Shown here: piece by piece, positions 43,191-54,191 of the stretch
How positions within the stretch are numbered: the stretch's first letter is position 1
How the letters are laid out: every line of letters begins with the position of its first letter
Source of the DNA: Acanthosepion esculentum
Lineage: Eukaryota > Mollusca > Cephalopoda > Sepiida > Sepiidae
NCBI GenBank assembly: GCA_964036315.1
Contig: OZ038492.1
Coordinates: 32,809,783 to 32,873,782 of the forward strand
Direction of reading: 5' to 3'
DNA: 64,000 nt
Notes under the pieces: model-generated
Seen by the model: the letters and a program-made list of their open reading frames with translations, nothing else
What the model was told of the DNA's origin: nothing
Databases searched by the model: none
Made by a program: the position numbers and the translations under genes

Positions 43191-43806
43191 TCATACCAAG
43201 GATTAAAAATAAATAAATAAAAATGAAAAAGTGCTCAATGTTAAGAAACAGAGTATTAATAAGAATCAAATAAAACAGAACGTTCAAAAACTTTTGTCCC
43301 GATAGAATACTTGAAACTAGAGAAACGCCATCATCATCATTAGAACTATTTCGTGTTGTAAATCGGTGTGATTTCTCAGCTTCAGCTACTCTGTAAATAA
43401 TTAATAAATCAGTTCTCTGCAAACCTCTATGTCCTTTTGTAACTGACGAAAGTGTAGTAGGTATCCCAAGTTCTTGAAAGTTTAACGAGTGAAGAGTTCT
43501 TATTGATAGTTTGTCCAATGTCCTTGTTCAATGTGTAGACTATGATTGTTCATCCAGTGTCTATGGATATTATTCATCCATTTGGTGTTTATGACAAAAC
43601 ATTTCCATGATATTTACCGTTTCCATAGCTATTCACTTGTGTTGTCCAATTCCGATATTAATATCAAATCATTCTTTGGTTTCTTGGAGACAACGTACGT
43701 CAATGTCGTACCTACCAAAGTCCAGGGTCAATAATTTCTGCTCTTGCTTTTTTCCACCAATCCACTCACAATAAATATCCCGCTGGTAGAAACTGTATAG
43801 CAATTG
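43191..43806. other. Unassigned sequence
   Basis: Short frames only. Nothing recognised. Confidence 0.45.
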
Positions 43807-44040
43807 GAGGTATTTCTTCTTCTTCTTCTTCTTCTTCTTCTTCTTCTTCTTCTTCTTCTTCTTCTTCTTTCATGTGCCGTGTCCCTTCAGGGCATACGCG
43901 ATCATGGCTCTCCACTTCCTCCTTTCACTTGTAGCTCTCAATATGTTTTGCTCTTTTGCTACTTCTCCCAAACCCTGTTCCGTTATCCACTTGCTTAAGC
44001 CCGCTAGGTGAGTCGCGAGTTGCTTCCCCTTGTCTCACTT
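43807..44040 (-). pseudogene. RTE-type LINE 3' end with (GAA)n tail
   Basis: (CTT)n at 43807-43868 is the (GAA)n tail on the minus strand. Just upstream on that strand the frame reads EVESHDRVCPEGTRHMK, preceded by VDNGTGFGRSSKRAKHI, matching the ends at 1850-2195 and 23380-23545. Confidence 0.82.
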
Positions 44041-44132
44041 TCTCTTTAACCTGTTAAAGCAATACGCGATTATCGAACAATTACTTTAGAGTTTCAGTAG
44101 TTACAAAAACTCGAAGTAAGCCAGACTACACA

Positions 44133-44135
<3 letters not shown>

Positions 44136-44206
<71 letters not shown>

Positions 44207-44612
44207 GTTCTTTTTATAGGTAGAAATTTCTAATAAACAGTACTAACAACATTTACCGACCTGAATGTTTGAGAAATGTTCATAGAAAATATGCGTCCTC
44301 CGACAGGAATCGAACCTTTGAAAACAGTAAAATAGACCTTGCTAACCGAACACTCCTCTGTGGTCCAATTGGTTAAGACACGTCAGGCTATATGACGGTT
44401 CCGTATAGGATACAGGTTCGATTCCTGTCGGAGGACGCATATTTTCTATGACAATTTCTCCGACATTCAGGCCGGTAAATGTTGTCAATACTGTTTATTA
44501 TAAACATAGCATTTACTTAAATATTTGTATCTATAAAAAGAATGTATCAACATAAAAAATGTCTTAAAATATAATTGTCGGACTTTGTCCATTTCATATA
44601 TATATATATATA
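44136..44612. mobile_element. Head-to-head SINE family C inverted pair between AT tracts
   Basis: Left arm (minus) about 44206-44325: TTTATAGG...TTTACCGACCTGAATGTTTG...CGACAGGAATCGAACC. Right arm (plus) 44331-44604: a tRNA-like head, then ACATTCAGGCCGGTAAATGT and the tail GTCGGACTTTGTCCATTTCA. The tRNA-like part 44354-44435 is 82 nt, with TCCTCTG pairing with CGGAGGA and a perfect T-stem (ACAGG/CCTGT). AT tracts lie at 44136-44205 and about 44596-44612. Confidence 0.85.
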
Positions 44613-44809
44613 GACAATATTAGTGGTAAATATACACATACATATGCAATTATATATACATATACATATATGTATAAAAATAATTCCAAGAGGATATGAT
44701 CCAAGTAGGACTCAATGTCCAGGACAGAGTAAGGATATAATAAATGATCGTTTTTACGATTCCAATGGAATAAATTATGACCATGGAATATTAGTATTCA
44801 AATCTTTTT

Positions 44810-44850
<41 letters not shown>

Positions 44851-44860
44851 GCACACGCGG
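44613..44860. repeat. Dispersed repeat and (AT)n tract
   Basis: CCAAGAGGATATGATCCAAG, then GACTCAATGTCCAGGACAGA, is the second copy of the repeat at 20540-20660. AT run at about 44813-44849. Confidence 0.75.
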
Positions 44861-45423
44861 AAAATTTAAATTTACACATGAACCTAACAGGTTCGAAACA
44901 AAATAAAAAAGAAATACATCCAAACAACCTCATGGAAATAGGAATTGTTATTAATCTTGCTAACCTCGTATCAATGATCATTCAGTGAAAAGTCTGGCAG
45001 ACTCTAAATGCGTCTCGAATTCAGGGACGAAATGCGCTGGGTTGGATGAATTAGACGGATGAAAGAGGGCAGAGCAAAGACGAAGTTACTTTCTGCATGT
45101 GCGCATATCGATCGGGTTTCGATCCCGGCTTGAAGCAATCGGGCGTCTAGCCACACTGAAGAACTGCGAAACAGTCTGTCTATAGATGACGCTATATACA
45201 TATATATATATATATTATATTTTTTTCATATAGACAAAAACAATTTACTCACTACAAAGATGCAACTTCGTTTCAGTGCATTTAAAATTGCACTTCGAAT
45301 GGTGAGAACTAAAATTTTGGTTCTCACCAATCGAATAAATAATTATTGCTCCACTATCGGTATTGAGCCCTCTTTTGAATTAATGCTATGAAGTTTAGAA
45401 TTTATTTTCGTTCTCATTACATT

Positions 45424-45496
<73 letters not shown>

Positions 45497-45830
45497 TGTG
45501 TAGCCTGGCTAACTTTTGGGGTTTTGGTAACTAGTGTCATTAAAGTAATTGTTCGATAAAAGCCAAGAAAATGAATAAAAAAGATATATACTTTTTCTTT
45601 TGTCTTTTATTTTATTTGAATCGCAAAGTCGCCATTTTGAAGGGTTTAAAAGAGGCTTCTCATTGAAGTCCACACTCGCTCCACTCTGTGACTTCGTCTT
45701 TGTTTGCCTCCACTCCCATCTATCTAAACCCATCCAACCCAATGCATTTGGTCCATGAAATCGAAACGTATTTAGCGTCTGCCACACTTTTCACTAAATG
45801 ACTATTGATTCGAGGTTAGCAAGGATTTAA
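44861..45830. repeat. Inverted pair of an unclassified repeat around an AT tract
   Basis: 44950-45095 (CTTGCTAACCTCGTATCAAT, GTGAAAAGTCTGGCAGACTC, GCTGGGTTGGATGAATT) is found inverted at about 45680-45830. Between them are a 31-bp palindrome (TGGTGAGAACTAAAATTTTG, then GTTCTCACCA, about 45299-45329) and an (AT)n run at 45426-45494. Identity between arms is imperfect. Confidence 0.65.
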
Positions 45831-46409
45831 AAAGTTTTAAATACGAAGTTATCAACTTCTAACGGTTGACAACTGGAGAAGTCGTTACTTCTTCTCCAAG
45901 AGAAAAAAAATTATCGGAAAATGTCTTTTATTAAGAAGAGAACAGAAAAATATCTTAACCCATTCATCCGCGCAGACGTGTATATACGTTGATTTTTTTT
46001 TTTTTTACCGAAAGTATATTTTTCAGACACGGACGAATAAACACGTCCAAAACATAACCAGCTATAGACGTGTTTATACGTCGATTTCGATTCTTTTTAT
46101 GCCCTTCTGAGCTTGAAACGAGTCCAATTGTCAACTCATACGTCTGGTAGAGGTGTTAGCCATCGCTCGAGTACTTCAAGGTACCTCAGTTTCTTAGGTA
46201 CTATATCAAAAATAAATAAAAAATAATCCGTCTGAAAATGAAACGGTTTTCCCAAAATAATTGGCCGGGTAGTGTTTAAAAGTACAGAAATATTTAGAAA
46301 TATATACAGAAGAATAACTATAGACATTCTCTGTTTTTTCTTCATGAGGTGATCTTGCGTAGATTAAGATAGTGGTTCGTAAACAAGTAACAAGAAAAAT
46401 AAAACCATT
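45831..46409. other. Unassigned sequence with a possible piggyBac-like end
   Basis: TTAACCCATTCATCCGCGCA at about 45956, followed by two GACGTGT(A/T)TATACGT repeats, is reminiscent of a piggyBac terminus (TTAA then CCC), but no matching second end was found. Confidence 0.3.
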
Positions 46410-47400
46410 TTTAATCATTTCAGTCCCAAGGAAGGCGATAAAGCCACTAAGGCACACAAGGTTCCTTGAAGTGAAAAATAATGAGAAAAATTTAGTAAGG
46501 AGAAATGAGGAAAAGGACAATAAAGGAATACGGTTCAGGAAGACAGAAGTTGGAGATTGATGTTGCATTTTTGAAGATTGTAGTTATCAGAGAAGCAAGA
46601 AATCGGAAAGGATTTCCACAGGCGACGAGTGTGAGTAAATAAGCTGTTAGGATAGCAGTAGGGGATGCATCTAGCTAGTTCAACAATAAAACGGTGATAC
46701 CTAGTTGCTAATCTAACAACACGTTTAAATGAATGTAGTCGAGGTTCTGATGAAATCTCATCAGAACAGTTTTTATGAAAATATTTGTAGAAAAGACAGA
46801 GTGAATGCATGTCATGTTGGTGAGAAAGCGGTTGAAGTCGAGATGCCAGGTCAGGATCGATTACATTACAGACCCTTTTGAATTTTGTCAAGAATATTGA
46901 GATATACAGTAGGAGCAACAGACCAGATATGACAACAGTATTCAATACACAGGACGAATGATAAATTTGTAAATGTGCAAGATGGATTCTGAAGTTAAAA
47001 ATTTTCTGGCCCTACAAAAGTGAACAAACCTTCCTAACAGTGGACGTAGCAACTCATTCAATACAGTCCCTCCACTTGATGTCCGTGGTAAACGTGAGCC
47101 CAAGAAGGCGTAGAGTGTTACTCTCCTGGAGTTTAGCATCAGCGTGAAGGGTTCTTTGTGGTGATTAAATGAAAACAGTTTTATTTGGGGGTGTTAAACT
47201 TCGTAAGCCATTCCTTGTCTCGGTTACCCACTGATTAGAGGTCATTTTCGAGAACAGTTGCCAGTTTTACTTTGTCAAATCTATCATATTTACTAGACAG
47301 GAGTATATATTTGTATCATCTGCATAAATACCTAGTCGGGAACTAATGACACCAGGAAGGTCACTGAAGATCTGAAAAGACGTAGATCTAAAAAAAAAAA
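46410..47400 (-). pseudogene. CR1/Jockey-type LINE 3' part, copy f
   Basis: The minus strand reads SRLGIYADDTNIYSCLV (intact YADD), LQESNTLRLLGLTFTTDIKW, VVISGLLLLLYISIFLTKFK, RVCNVIDPDLASRLQPLSHQ and FYKYFHKNCSDEISSEPRL, ending at GCCACTAAGGCACACAAGG near 46441. Frame changes occur between blocks. There is no RT upstream of the palm. Confidence 0.85.
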
Positions 47401-47589
47401 CAGTGATCAAGAATCAAGATCAAGTCAATGTCTCGATACCGGATAAAAAAAAGGAATTGAAAATACCGTGGAAAAAGTAACGGAAAATCCCTCCATTCCT
47501 AATAAAAAAATAAACAATCATGACAGATCACAAATATAAGATGGCGGCATGAATTGTGGAAGCTCCCATGGTACTGATTTTTTTTTAAA
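47401..47589. other. Spacer between two LINE copies
   Basis: A-rich. Nothing recognised. Confidence 0.5.
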
Positions 47590-48735
47590 AATTCGAATCA
47601 CCCCAAGCAAGGCAGTAATGCCACTAAAACACAAGGGGTTAAATCAGTTTGGAAGAATTAGGGACAGAAACATTAATGATGAGCAGAAAGAGAAAAGAGT
47701 AATCAGGCGGACAGTAGATAGCGATTGACATTGCATTCAAATTTTTGCAGATTAAAGTTGGCTGGAAAACATAGAGCCAGAAGGAAGAAATGCGAGGAAG
47801 GAACTGTTAGCATAGAACTTACGGCTACATCTAGCCAGCTCAACTGTAAATTGATGAGAATTCTAGGTACGATAGGTAAGAGTCCATTCGAACAATTACC
47901 ATGAAAGTATTTACAGAAAAGACATACAGAGGCAAACTTACGGTGGTTGGAAAATGACTCAAGCAGAGCCGCCAGATCAGGACCAATAATATTGCAGATT
48001 CTTCTTTGGATCTTATCAAGGAGATCACTATAAATAACAGGGGCACCGGACTATATGTGGCAGCAATATGCTAAGCATGGACGAATGGTAGACTTATAGA
48101 TATGTAAGATAGATTCTGGAGAGAAAACTTGCCTCGCCCGACATAGTAAACCGTCTTTCTTAGCAGCTGATCTAGCAATGGATTCACTATAGTCTTTCCA
48201 CTTCATATCAGCAGAAAACGTTAATCCGAGAAGGCGCAACGAGTCCCTTTCCTGGAGGCTAGCATCAGCCATGCCGATGGAAGGCAGAAAGTGGGGGGGG
48301 GGGCTCTCAGATGATTAATGGAGAGAAGTTTAGTTTTGGAGGCGTTAAAAATGACAATCCATTTTTTAATCCGGTTAACGACGGTCTTGAGGTCGTTTTG
48401 GTCATCGGCTGTCATTTTGACCTTGATAAGCCTTACAATCGAGGCGGGGTTAAAATGTTGTGTCGTCAGCGTAGATACCAAGTTGAGAGCTGATGTCAGT
48501 TAAAAATAGAGTAGGACTAAGGATGGAGCCCTGGAGGGACACCTGCGTTAGTACGAGAGACGCATGCTACAAATGTCGCCTGGACGGTACGCAACAAAGA
48601 TAAGATCTCAATGGAGACATGGAGAGTTAGATTACCCTGCATCAATGCGATAATCAAATGTAATGAACAGCTGGTGATTAACATTCTAGCAATATGCCAG
48701 AGGTGATGAAAGGGGAATGTGGATTTTAGAAGCAA
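47590..48735 (-). pseudogene. CR1/Jockey-type LINE 3' part, copy g
   Basis: The minus strand reads a palm segment with GVPPG, LGIYADDTTF ending in a stop, LKTVVNRIKKWIVIFNASKT, MADASLQERDSLRLLGLTFS, KKDGLLCRARQVFSPESILH, IYKSTIRPCLAYCCHIWSG and LLDKIQRRICNIIGPDL. The catalytic YADD is intact but is followed by a frameshift or stop. Same orientation as copies e and f. Transcription through it would be antisense to plus-strand copies b, c and h. Confidence 0.85.
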
Positions 48736-48914
48736 ATGTTCACAGAATCATATACACGGGTAGAAAGAAAAACAAAATAGGATTCGAATTAAAATTTGGC
48801 AATGAGATAAAGAAGTATAATGTTGGAAAGTAATTTCTAACGCATTTAAAGTTGGAAAAGAAACGAATTTGTCTTAATTTATATATTTCATAAAGTTAAT
48901 AAAAATAAGAGCTA
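48736..48914. other. Unassigned A-rich sequence
   Basis: Nothing recognised. Confidence 0.5.
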
Positions 48915-49115
48915 GACCATATCCCTAAATATGGCTAGTGGAAAGGGAACAATCTCCCTCCGTAGATTAAATAAAGTGTCAGTTCAGAACTCCCTGTAGG
49001 TTAACCAGATTGATATACACCTAAGGAAGGCTGGAGAGCACAGCGGCTGAAATGTTGTGATTACAACAACAAAGACGAGAACAATAGTCCAAATATAAAA
49101 AGTGTAAAGATAATA
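48915..49115 (+). mobile_element. SINE family B, partial
   Basis: GTAGATTAAATAAAGTGTCA, core GAAGGCTGGAGAGCACAGCG with GCTGAAATGTTGTGA, and the tail AAAGACGAGAACAATAGTCC. Confidence 0.75.
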
Positions 49116-49189
49116 TTATTCTAATTATCGATAACATAATCTCATCTATTTATTAATCTCTCGGGTATAAAATTCTTCAGGTACCGATA

Positions 49190-49610
49190 CAAAAAATCAA
49201 TCACTATCAGTTTTGACATCTTTACAGATAATAAACCGTTTTCCATCCAAAAAAATAACGAAATGATACAAAAAGATGGTAGTCAGATGGAGCAAAGTCA
49301 GGAGCCTAAGGAGGATGAGGTGAAACTTCCATATTTTATACCAGAATCTTTTCTTGTATAACTCTGGCAATATGTTGCATTGTAGTATTGTGTAAAAGCA
49401 ACCACGTCTTTTAACGATGCGCCCTTTTTCCTCAAAGATTTTGTTCAATGTTTCAAGCTGACGGAAATACATCAAGATGTTTTATGATTGAAGTGTAACT
49501 TGTACTGGACAGTTTTCCTAATCCTCGTGCAGTTGCTTTGGATTTTCTTCAACTACGGTTAACAGATGCTTAATATTGACAGATTTTGGTCGTTTAGGTC
49601 GTCTCAGAAT
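49190..49610 (-). pseudogene. Mariner transposase remnant, internally deleted
   Basis: The minus strand reads ILRRPKRPKSVNIKHLLTVV, EENPKQLHED (helix-turn-helix region), then a jump to LLLHNTTMQHIARVIQEKIL, a stop, MEVSPHPP and APDFAPSDYHLFVSF. The motif around the second catalytic Asp (normally HDNA) reads HNTT, so it is lost. The third Asp (PSDY) remains. The first Asp and surrounding region are deleted. Confidence 0.75.
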
Positions 49611-49924
49611 TGGAAATCAGAGTGCAGAGTACCAATTCCAATCGGGTTCGTTATATTTACTTACGCGCAGATAACCTTGGGAAAGGTATGAACCCACCTC
49701 TTCTCCTTCCAGCTATGGGTTAATTAGTAGAGTTCTTTTTTCCTCCTCGGTGCACACTGCTAGCGGAGCGTCCATGTTTACAGGGTAACAGCAGCATGAA
49801 AACTGGCGTGATCAATCTCAAACTTTGATCACGTGGCCACAATAATAGCTACGATAATCACGCAGTGTGACAAACCTAAACACATGTTATGGCGAATGTT
49901 CTGATAATTTTTGATTTACCTTCA
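49611..49924. other. Unassigned sequence
   Basis: Nothing recognised. Confidence 0.5.
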
Positions 49925-50105
49925 TATATATATATATATATATGAAGAAATATAGTTTTAAAGTGTGATATATTTACGCGATATAATGCCCAATAGAGCG
50001 TATGTAAACATAAATATAAAAGTGAACATTGAAGTCAACACTCAGAAGCGACAGGCTGTTTCATTCTAGACGCAATCGTCAAGCCATATATATATATATA
50101 TATAC
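49925..50105. repeat. AT tracts with a dispersed hairpin-family unit
   Basis: GAAGAAATATAGTTTTAAAG, then GTGAACATTGAAGTCAACAC, matches 5479-5580. It ends in AT at 50085-50105. Confidence 0.8.
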
Positions 50106-50653
50106 ATATAGTCATTTATAATATGTTTAACGTTCTTTTTATAGATACAAGTATTTAAGCAAATGCTCTGTTTTATAACAAACAGCATTAAATAACATTT
50201 ACCGGCCTGAATGTCCGAGAAATTTTCATAGAAAATTTTCGCTCTCCGACAGGAATCGAACCTGTATCCTATACGGAACCATCATTTCGCGTGATGTGCC
50301 TTAACCGTTCGGCCACAGAGAAGCGTCTGGTTAGCAAGGTCGATTTTACTATCTTTAAACTTAAATCTTCCATGAATCTCTTCTGTTCATATCTGCTCTA
50401 GCGTATCAAATGTAAACAAATGATGAGTATTAAATAACATTTCTAAATGATGGTTCCGTATAGGATACAGGTTCGATTCCTGTCGGAGAACGAAAATTTT
50501 CCATGAAAATTTCTCGGACATTCAGGCCGGTAAATGTTATTTAATACTGTTTATTATAAAACAGAGCATTTGCTTAAATACTTGTATCTATAAAAAGAAC
50601 GTTAAACATATTATAAATGTCTTTAAATAAAGTGTCGGACTATGTCCAATTCA

Positions 50654-50660
<7 letters not shown>
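50106..50660. mobile_element. Head-to-head SINE family C inverted pair, second locus
   Basis: Left arm (minus, 50106-50340) runs from AACGTTCTTTTTATAGATAC to a tRNA-like head with B-box CAGGTTCGATTCCTGTCGGA and A-box-like GTGGCCGAACGGTTAAGGCA on the minus strand. Right arm (plus, about 50447-50660) repeats GGATACAGGTTCGATTCCTG, TTCTCGGACATTCAGGCCGG and AACGTTAAACATATTATAAA to GTGTCGGACTATGTCCAATT. The centre (50341-50446) is unrelated sequence. Confidence 0.87.
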
Positions 50661-50704
<44 letters not shown>

Positions 50705-50772
50705 AAGAAAAATCCAACACTCGCGGCCTGATGAAACATCCTGTCGCTTCTGAGGGTTGATTTCAATGTTCA

Positions 50773-50823
<51 letters not shown>

Positions 50824-50893
50824 CCAAGAAAAATCCAACACTCGCGGCCTGATGAAACATCCTGTCGCCTCTGAAGGTTGATTTCAATGTTCA

Positions 50894-50962
<69 letters not shown>

Positions 50963-51115
50963 TAGTGTTGGTGTTAATAAAACAGTGCTCCATGAAATAT
51001 AATAGAGCTATTATGTACATATTAATAAATACACATATTATAGCTCACCGTTTGCACAACGCAGGGTTTCATGAACGACTCAATCTTCAGGTACTCAGAG
51101 TCGTGCTAGCGGTGT

Positions 51116-51190
<75 letters not shown>
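50657..51190. repeat. Tandem AT-tract plus 75-bp unit, then long AT tracts
   Basis: CAAGAAAAATCCAACACTCG, then CGGCCTGATGAAACATCCTG, occurs at about 50704 and 50824, 120 bp apart, each followed by (AT)n. Further AT runs at 50897-50960 and 51118-51188 flank 160 bp of ordinary sequence. Confidence 0.88.
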
Positions 51191-51794
51191 TTTGATAAAT
51201 CCTATGGCGTAGTTTAATTTATAAAAAGCCACCTTTTCTTGATTTCAGCCATTTTTCTCTTTATGTGTAAGTATATTTTAAAAGATCGTGTATACGTTCT
51301 TAAGAATGAGAGAGATGGCGACAATAGGGTGTAATTTTATGTACACGGTATGCTTATATTTACATGTAAGTTATCTGTGGAGCCGTGTGCAGATTCTTAA
51401 ATCTTGACGCATGTTTCATTGTGTTCGCGGGCACAGTTGTCTCAGTAAACAGTCGTGTTCGCTTTAATTCCAGGCAAACACCATACGTGAAAGATGAGAC
51501 GCAAGTAAACATTTTCGAACGGCTTAAGCACCACTTGTCACTCGTCGATTCGCAATCATGCCACGATAGAGCCGTCATCAACACCAACCCAATTGGTATA
51601 GAATTTCTCCAATTATGAATCTTGTGCAAAAAATATAAAAAAGTGGTCTTTTTTAGAAAACTCATTCTGAATCGACTTCTCCGCCTTTTTTGTACGTTTA
51701 CTTTTCATCTGTTCAATAATTCTGTCGACATTTTTCTCCTCCTTTCTTTTATTATTCGCTTACATATTGTAGTGCTGCTGCTGTTGCTGCTGCT
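51191..51794. other. Unassigned sequence
   Basis: Two overlapping opposite-strand frames (51360-51665 minus, 51385-51618 plus) have no recognisable domain. I do not call either. Confidence 0.4.
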
Positions 51795-52300
51795 GCTGCT
51801 CTTCTTCTTCTTCTTCTTCTTCTTCTTCTTCTTCTTCTTCTTCTTCTTCTTCTTCTTCTTCTTCTTCTTTTGTAGTTCTTAATAAATTTTGGCTTCCTGC
51901 TATTTCTCCTGAACCCTGTTCTGTCGTCCATTGCTCAAGCTCGCTAATTAAGTATTCCCCTCTCTTGCCTGTCCTGTGAGTATCAGAATTTCCAAGCCCT
52001 CTTTCCTCATTGTGTGCCCTAGAAATTTCAGCTGTACCTGATGTTAATTATAAGTATCCTTTTTGTTGCTATTTTCTCTATAACATCGTCGTTGCTCACA
52101 TGCTCAGGACATTCTCAGCATCCTTCTGTAGAACCACCTTCCTGGTGTTTCAAGTCTCTCCTTCATCTGTGAGGAGATTGTCCAGTTTTCATTGCTATAT
52201 AGGAGGACTGATATTGCATAACAGTTCGGTACTTTTTTGTGTGTAGGTTTCTGCAATGTTTCAGATGTCAGTCTTTCAATAAAATTAGCTGAAAATGTGT
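51795..52300 (-). pseudogene. RTE-type LINE 3' end with (GAA)n tail, second
   Basis: The (CTT)n run 51795-51868 is the tail. The minus strand upstream reads LEQWTTEQGSGEIAGS, VQLKFLGHTMRKEGLEILIL, ETPGRWFYRRMLRMS and NCYAISVLLYSNENWTISSQ, matching the 22590-23550 copy with several stops. Confidence 0.85.
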
Positions 52301-52320
52301 ATAAACATATTTTGGACACG

Positions 52321-52358
<38 letters not shown>

Positions 52359-52960
52359 CGTAAATCATTCATACGAAAAACAAATAATGAAGTTAATTAT
52401 ATGGCAAGAATCACTCTCGCAAACAATATTTAATAATAAAATACAATCAACCTCGAATCCGTTAATGAATGGTATGATCCTTGTTTATAAATTCCGGTTT
52501 TATCAGGTCTTATTTTTGCTACTAGCGCGGCTTTCAGTCGTTTCATCCGACCATCATCAGGTAGAAAAGTAAGTAAGTTTTTTAAATCCAGGTAATAATG
52601 AGACATCGAAAGATAGTGCAGACCGAAAGAGATGTTTTTAGAAATGTGATATTGTTAACTGTAAGAATAATTTGGGAGCGTGCAGTCACGACGCTATGGT
52701 TGAATTATTTTTTTTTTAATTTTAAAATTGTGCGTTCTTGTACTGTAGAAGTAGACTTTTTTTGTAGTAAAGGTGGCATGAACTAAATTGTTCAATAATT
52801 AGAGTAATGTCACAGTTATTATCAGGAATTCGCACTTAGGATCAGTTATTTTAATATCAATTATGTAGTGCGTGTTCAATTTATATAACGTAAATCATTC
52901 ATACGAAAAACAAATAATGAAGTTAATTATATGGCAAGAATCACTCTCGCAAACAATATA
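52321..52960. repeat. AT tract and a ~75-bp direct repeat 528 bp apart
   Basis: ACGTAAATCATTCATACGAA, then AGTTAATTATATGGCAAGAA, is present at about 52357 and 52885, essentially identical over 75 bp. The interior contains CTTTCAGTCGTTTCATCCGA and CCATCATCAG. No coding region. Confidence 0.8.
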
Positions 52961-54191
52961 ATTTAGTTCTATATTTGTAGTTTTCACTGTATATAGAATT
53001 CACCCTCCTCAGTAGGTTAAAAGCTTTTATTGCTTGTTCCCCCTGTAATGGCTCCCTAAAAATGTTCAATAACAAATCCTGATAAGACTTTGCTTTTGGA
53101 GTTTCTAATAAAACCTCCACGAAACAGATGACTTATCTGGTGGTAACCCGGTCCATCCAGTTGTTTGTTCCATTTTTGAATAATTGGATGGTTTTGGTTT
53201 TTTTTTCTAAAATAATTACTGTGGGACTACCGTAACTTCTGCTCCAGTATCCAATTTGATTGGAATTACTTTTTTCTACGTAGCTTTATAGTAAGCTTAA
53301 CTCGTCAGGTTTCTTTCGTTTTCGTTTCTTTCGTTAGTACTAACAGATCCAAGGATGTAGTGTGGTTCTTCTCTCATTTCTCGAAATTTAGACCTACGCT
53401 TCTTTGCATAATGTCCTTTTCTTTAACTCTTTCAGCAAATTGTATTTTTGACTGGACACTCGTTTTAAGTTTGAAATGGAATATTTCCACAGCGTATAGA
53501 TTTATTCGTACTGCTTTTATGGCGTGCTGTATCTTGAGGTTTCTTTTCATATTTCTTTGGTGTTACTCTGCTAACGTTTGCTTCTCTTGCATTTGTGCCT
53601 AAAGAAATATTTTGAGTTTGTTGATTGGAAGTTTCATAGTCTCTGCCTATGTATATACATTTGTCTAGGGTAAGCCTTTTATCCTTTAAAAACTTTTTCC
53701 TGACTGTATCATCTTTAACCCCTACAACTATTTGGTCTCGAATTAGTCTGTCTTGCACTTCCCCAAAATTGCAGCCTTTTGCTAACTGCTGGGGAACAGC
53801 GACATATACTCTTTGAAGCTTCTTGCTTTCGAATGTGAAATTTGTAAGCTTCGTACGCTTCATGTGTTTCTCCAACACAAAAGTCTTCGAATATCGTTAT
53901 TACTACTTGTAAATGTTCTTTCTCACTTCATTATCGAACTTCAACGCACTCATAAATGTCGTATGCGTTTTCTATTATTGACAAAAGCGTTTGGAATGTA
54001 CGATCAGTTTCTTTGAGTCTACTGGCTTTTGAATAATTTCCAAAATTTCGAATAAACATTTTCTAGTTACTTGCCAAATTCTCTGATAAAACCATTTTTG
54101 CAGGAAGTTGGATATTTGCCGTAAATTGTCTTTGGATATCGTAGCCTTGTTCAGAATTTTGTGCAATGTACAAGTCAATTGGGCTAGACAT
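52961..54191 (-). pseudogene. Ty3/Gypsy-type retrotransposon gag-protease remnant
   Basis: From an ATG at 54189-54191 (minus): MSSPIDLYIAQNSEQGYDIQ, ANIQLPAKMVLSENLASN, stop, FGNYSKASRLKETDRTFQTL, ENAYDIYECVEV. After stops: CNFGEVQDRLIRDQIVVGVK, DDTVRKKFLKDKRLTLDKCI, a region where a zinc knuckle is expected (RKGHYAKKR) and the protease active-site segment IPIKLDTGAEVTVVPQ (DTGA, 53219-53266). This is the gag-protease order of gypsy elements. No RT, integrase or LTRs found. Many stops. Confidence 0.82.

Noticed and set aside
44354..44435. A functional tRNA gene with acceptor pairing and perfect T-stem.
   Set aside because: It is the head of a dispersed SINE with a shared non-tRNA tail and several copies in the window; the anticodon region is not in a normal context.
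51360..51665. Overlapping sense and antisense frames of 101 and 77 codons.
   Set aside because: Overlap on both strands with no recognisable domain; most likely chance.
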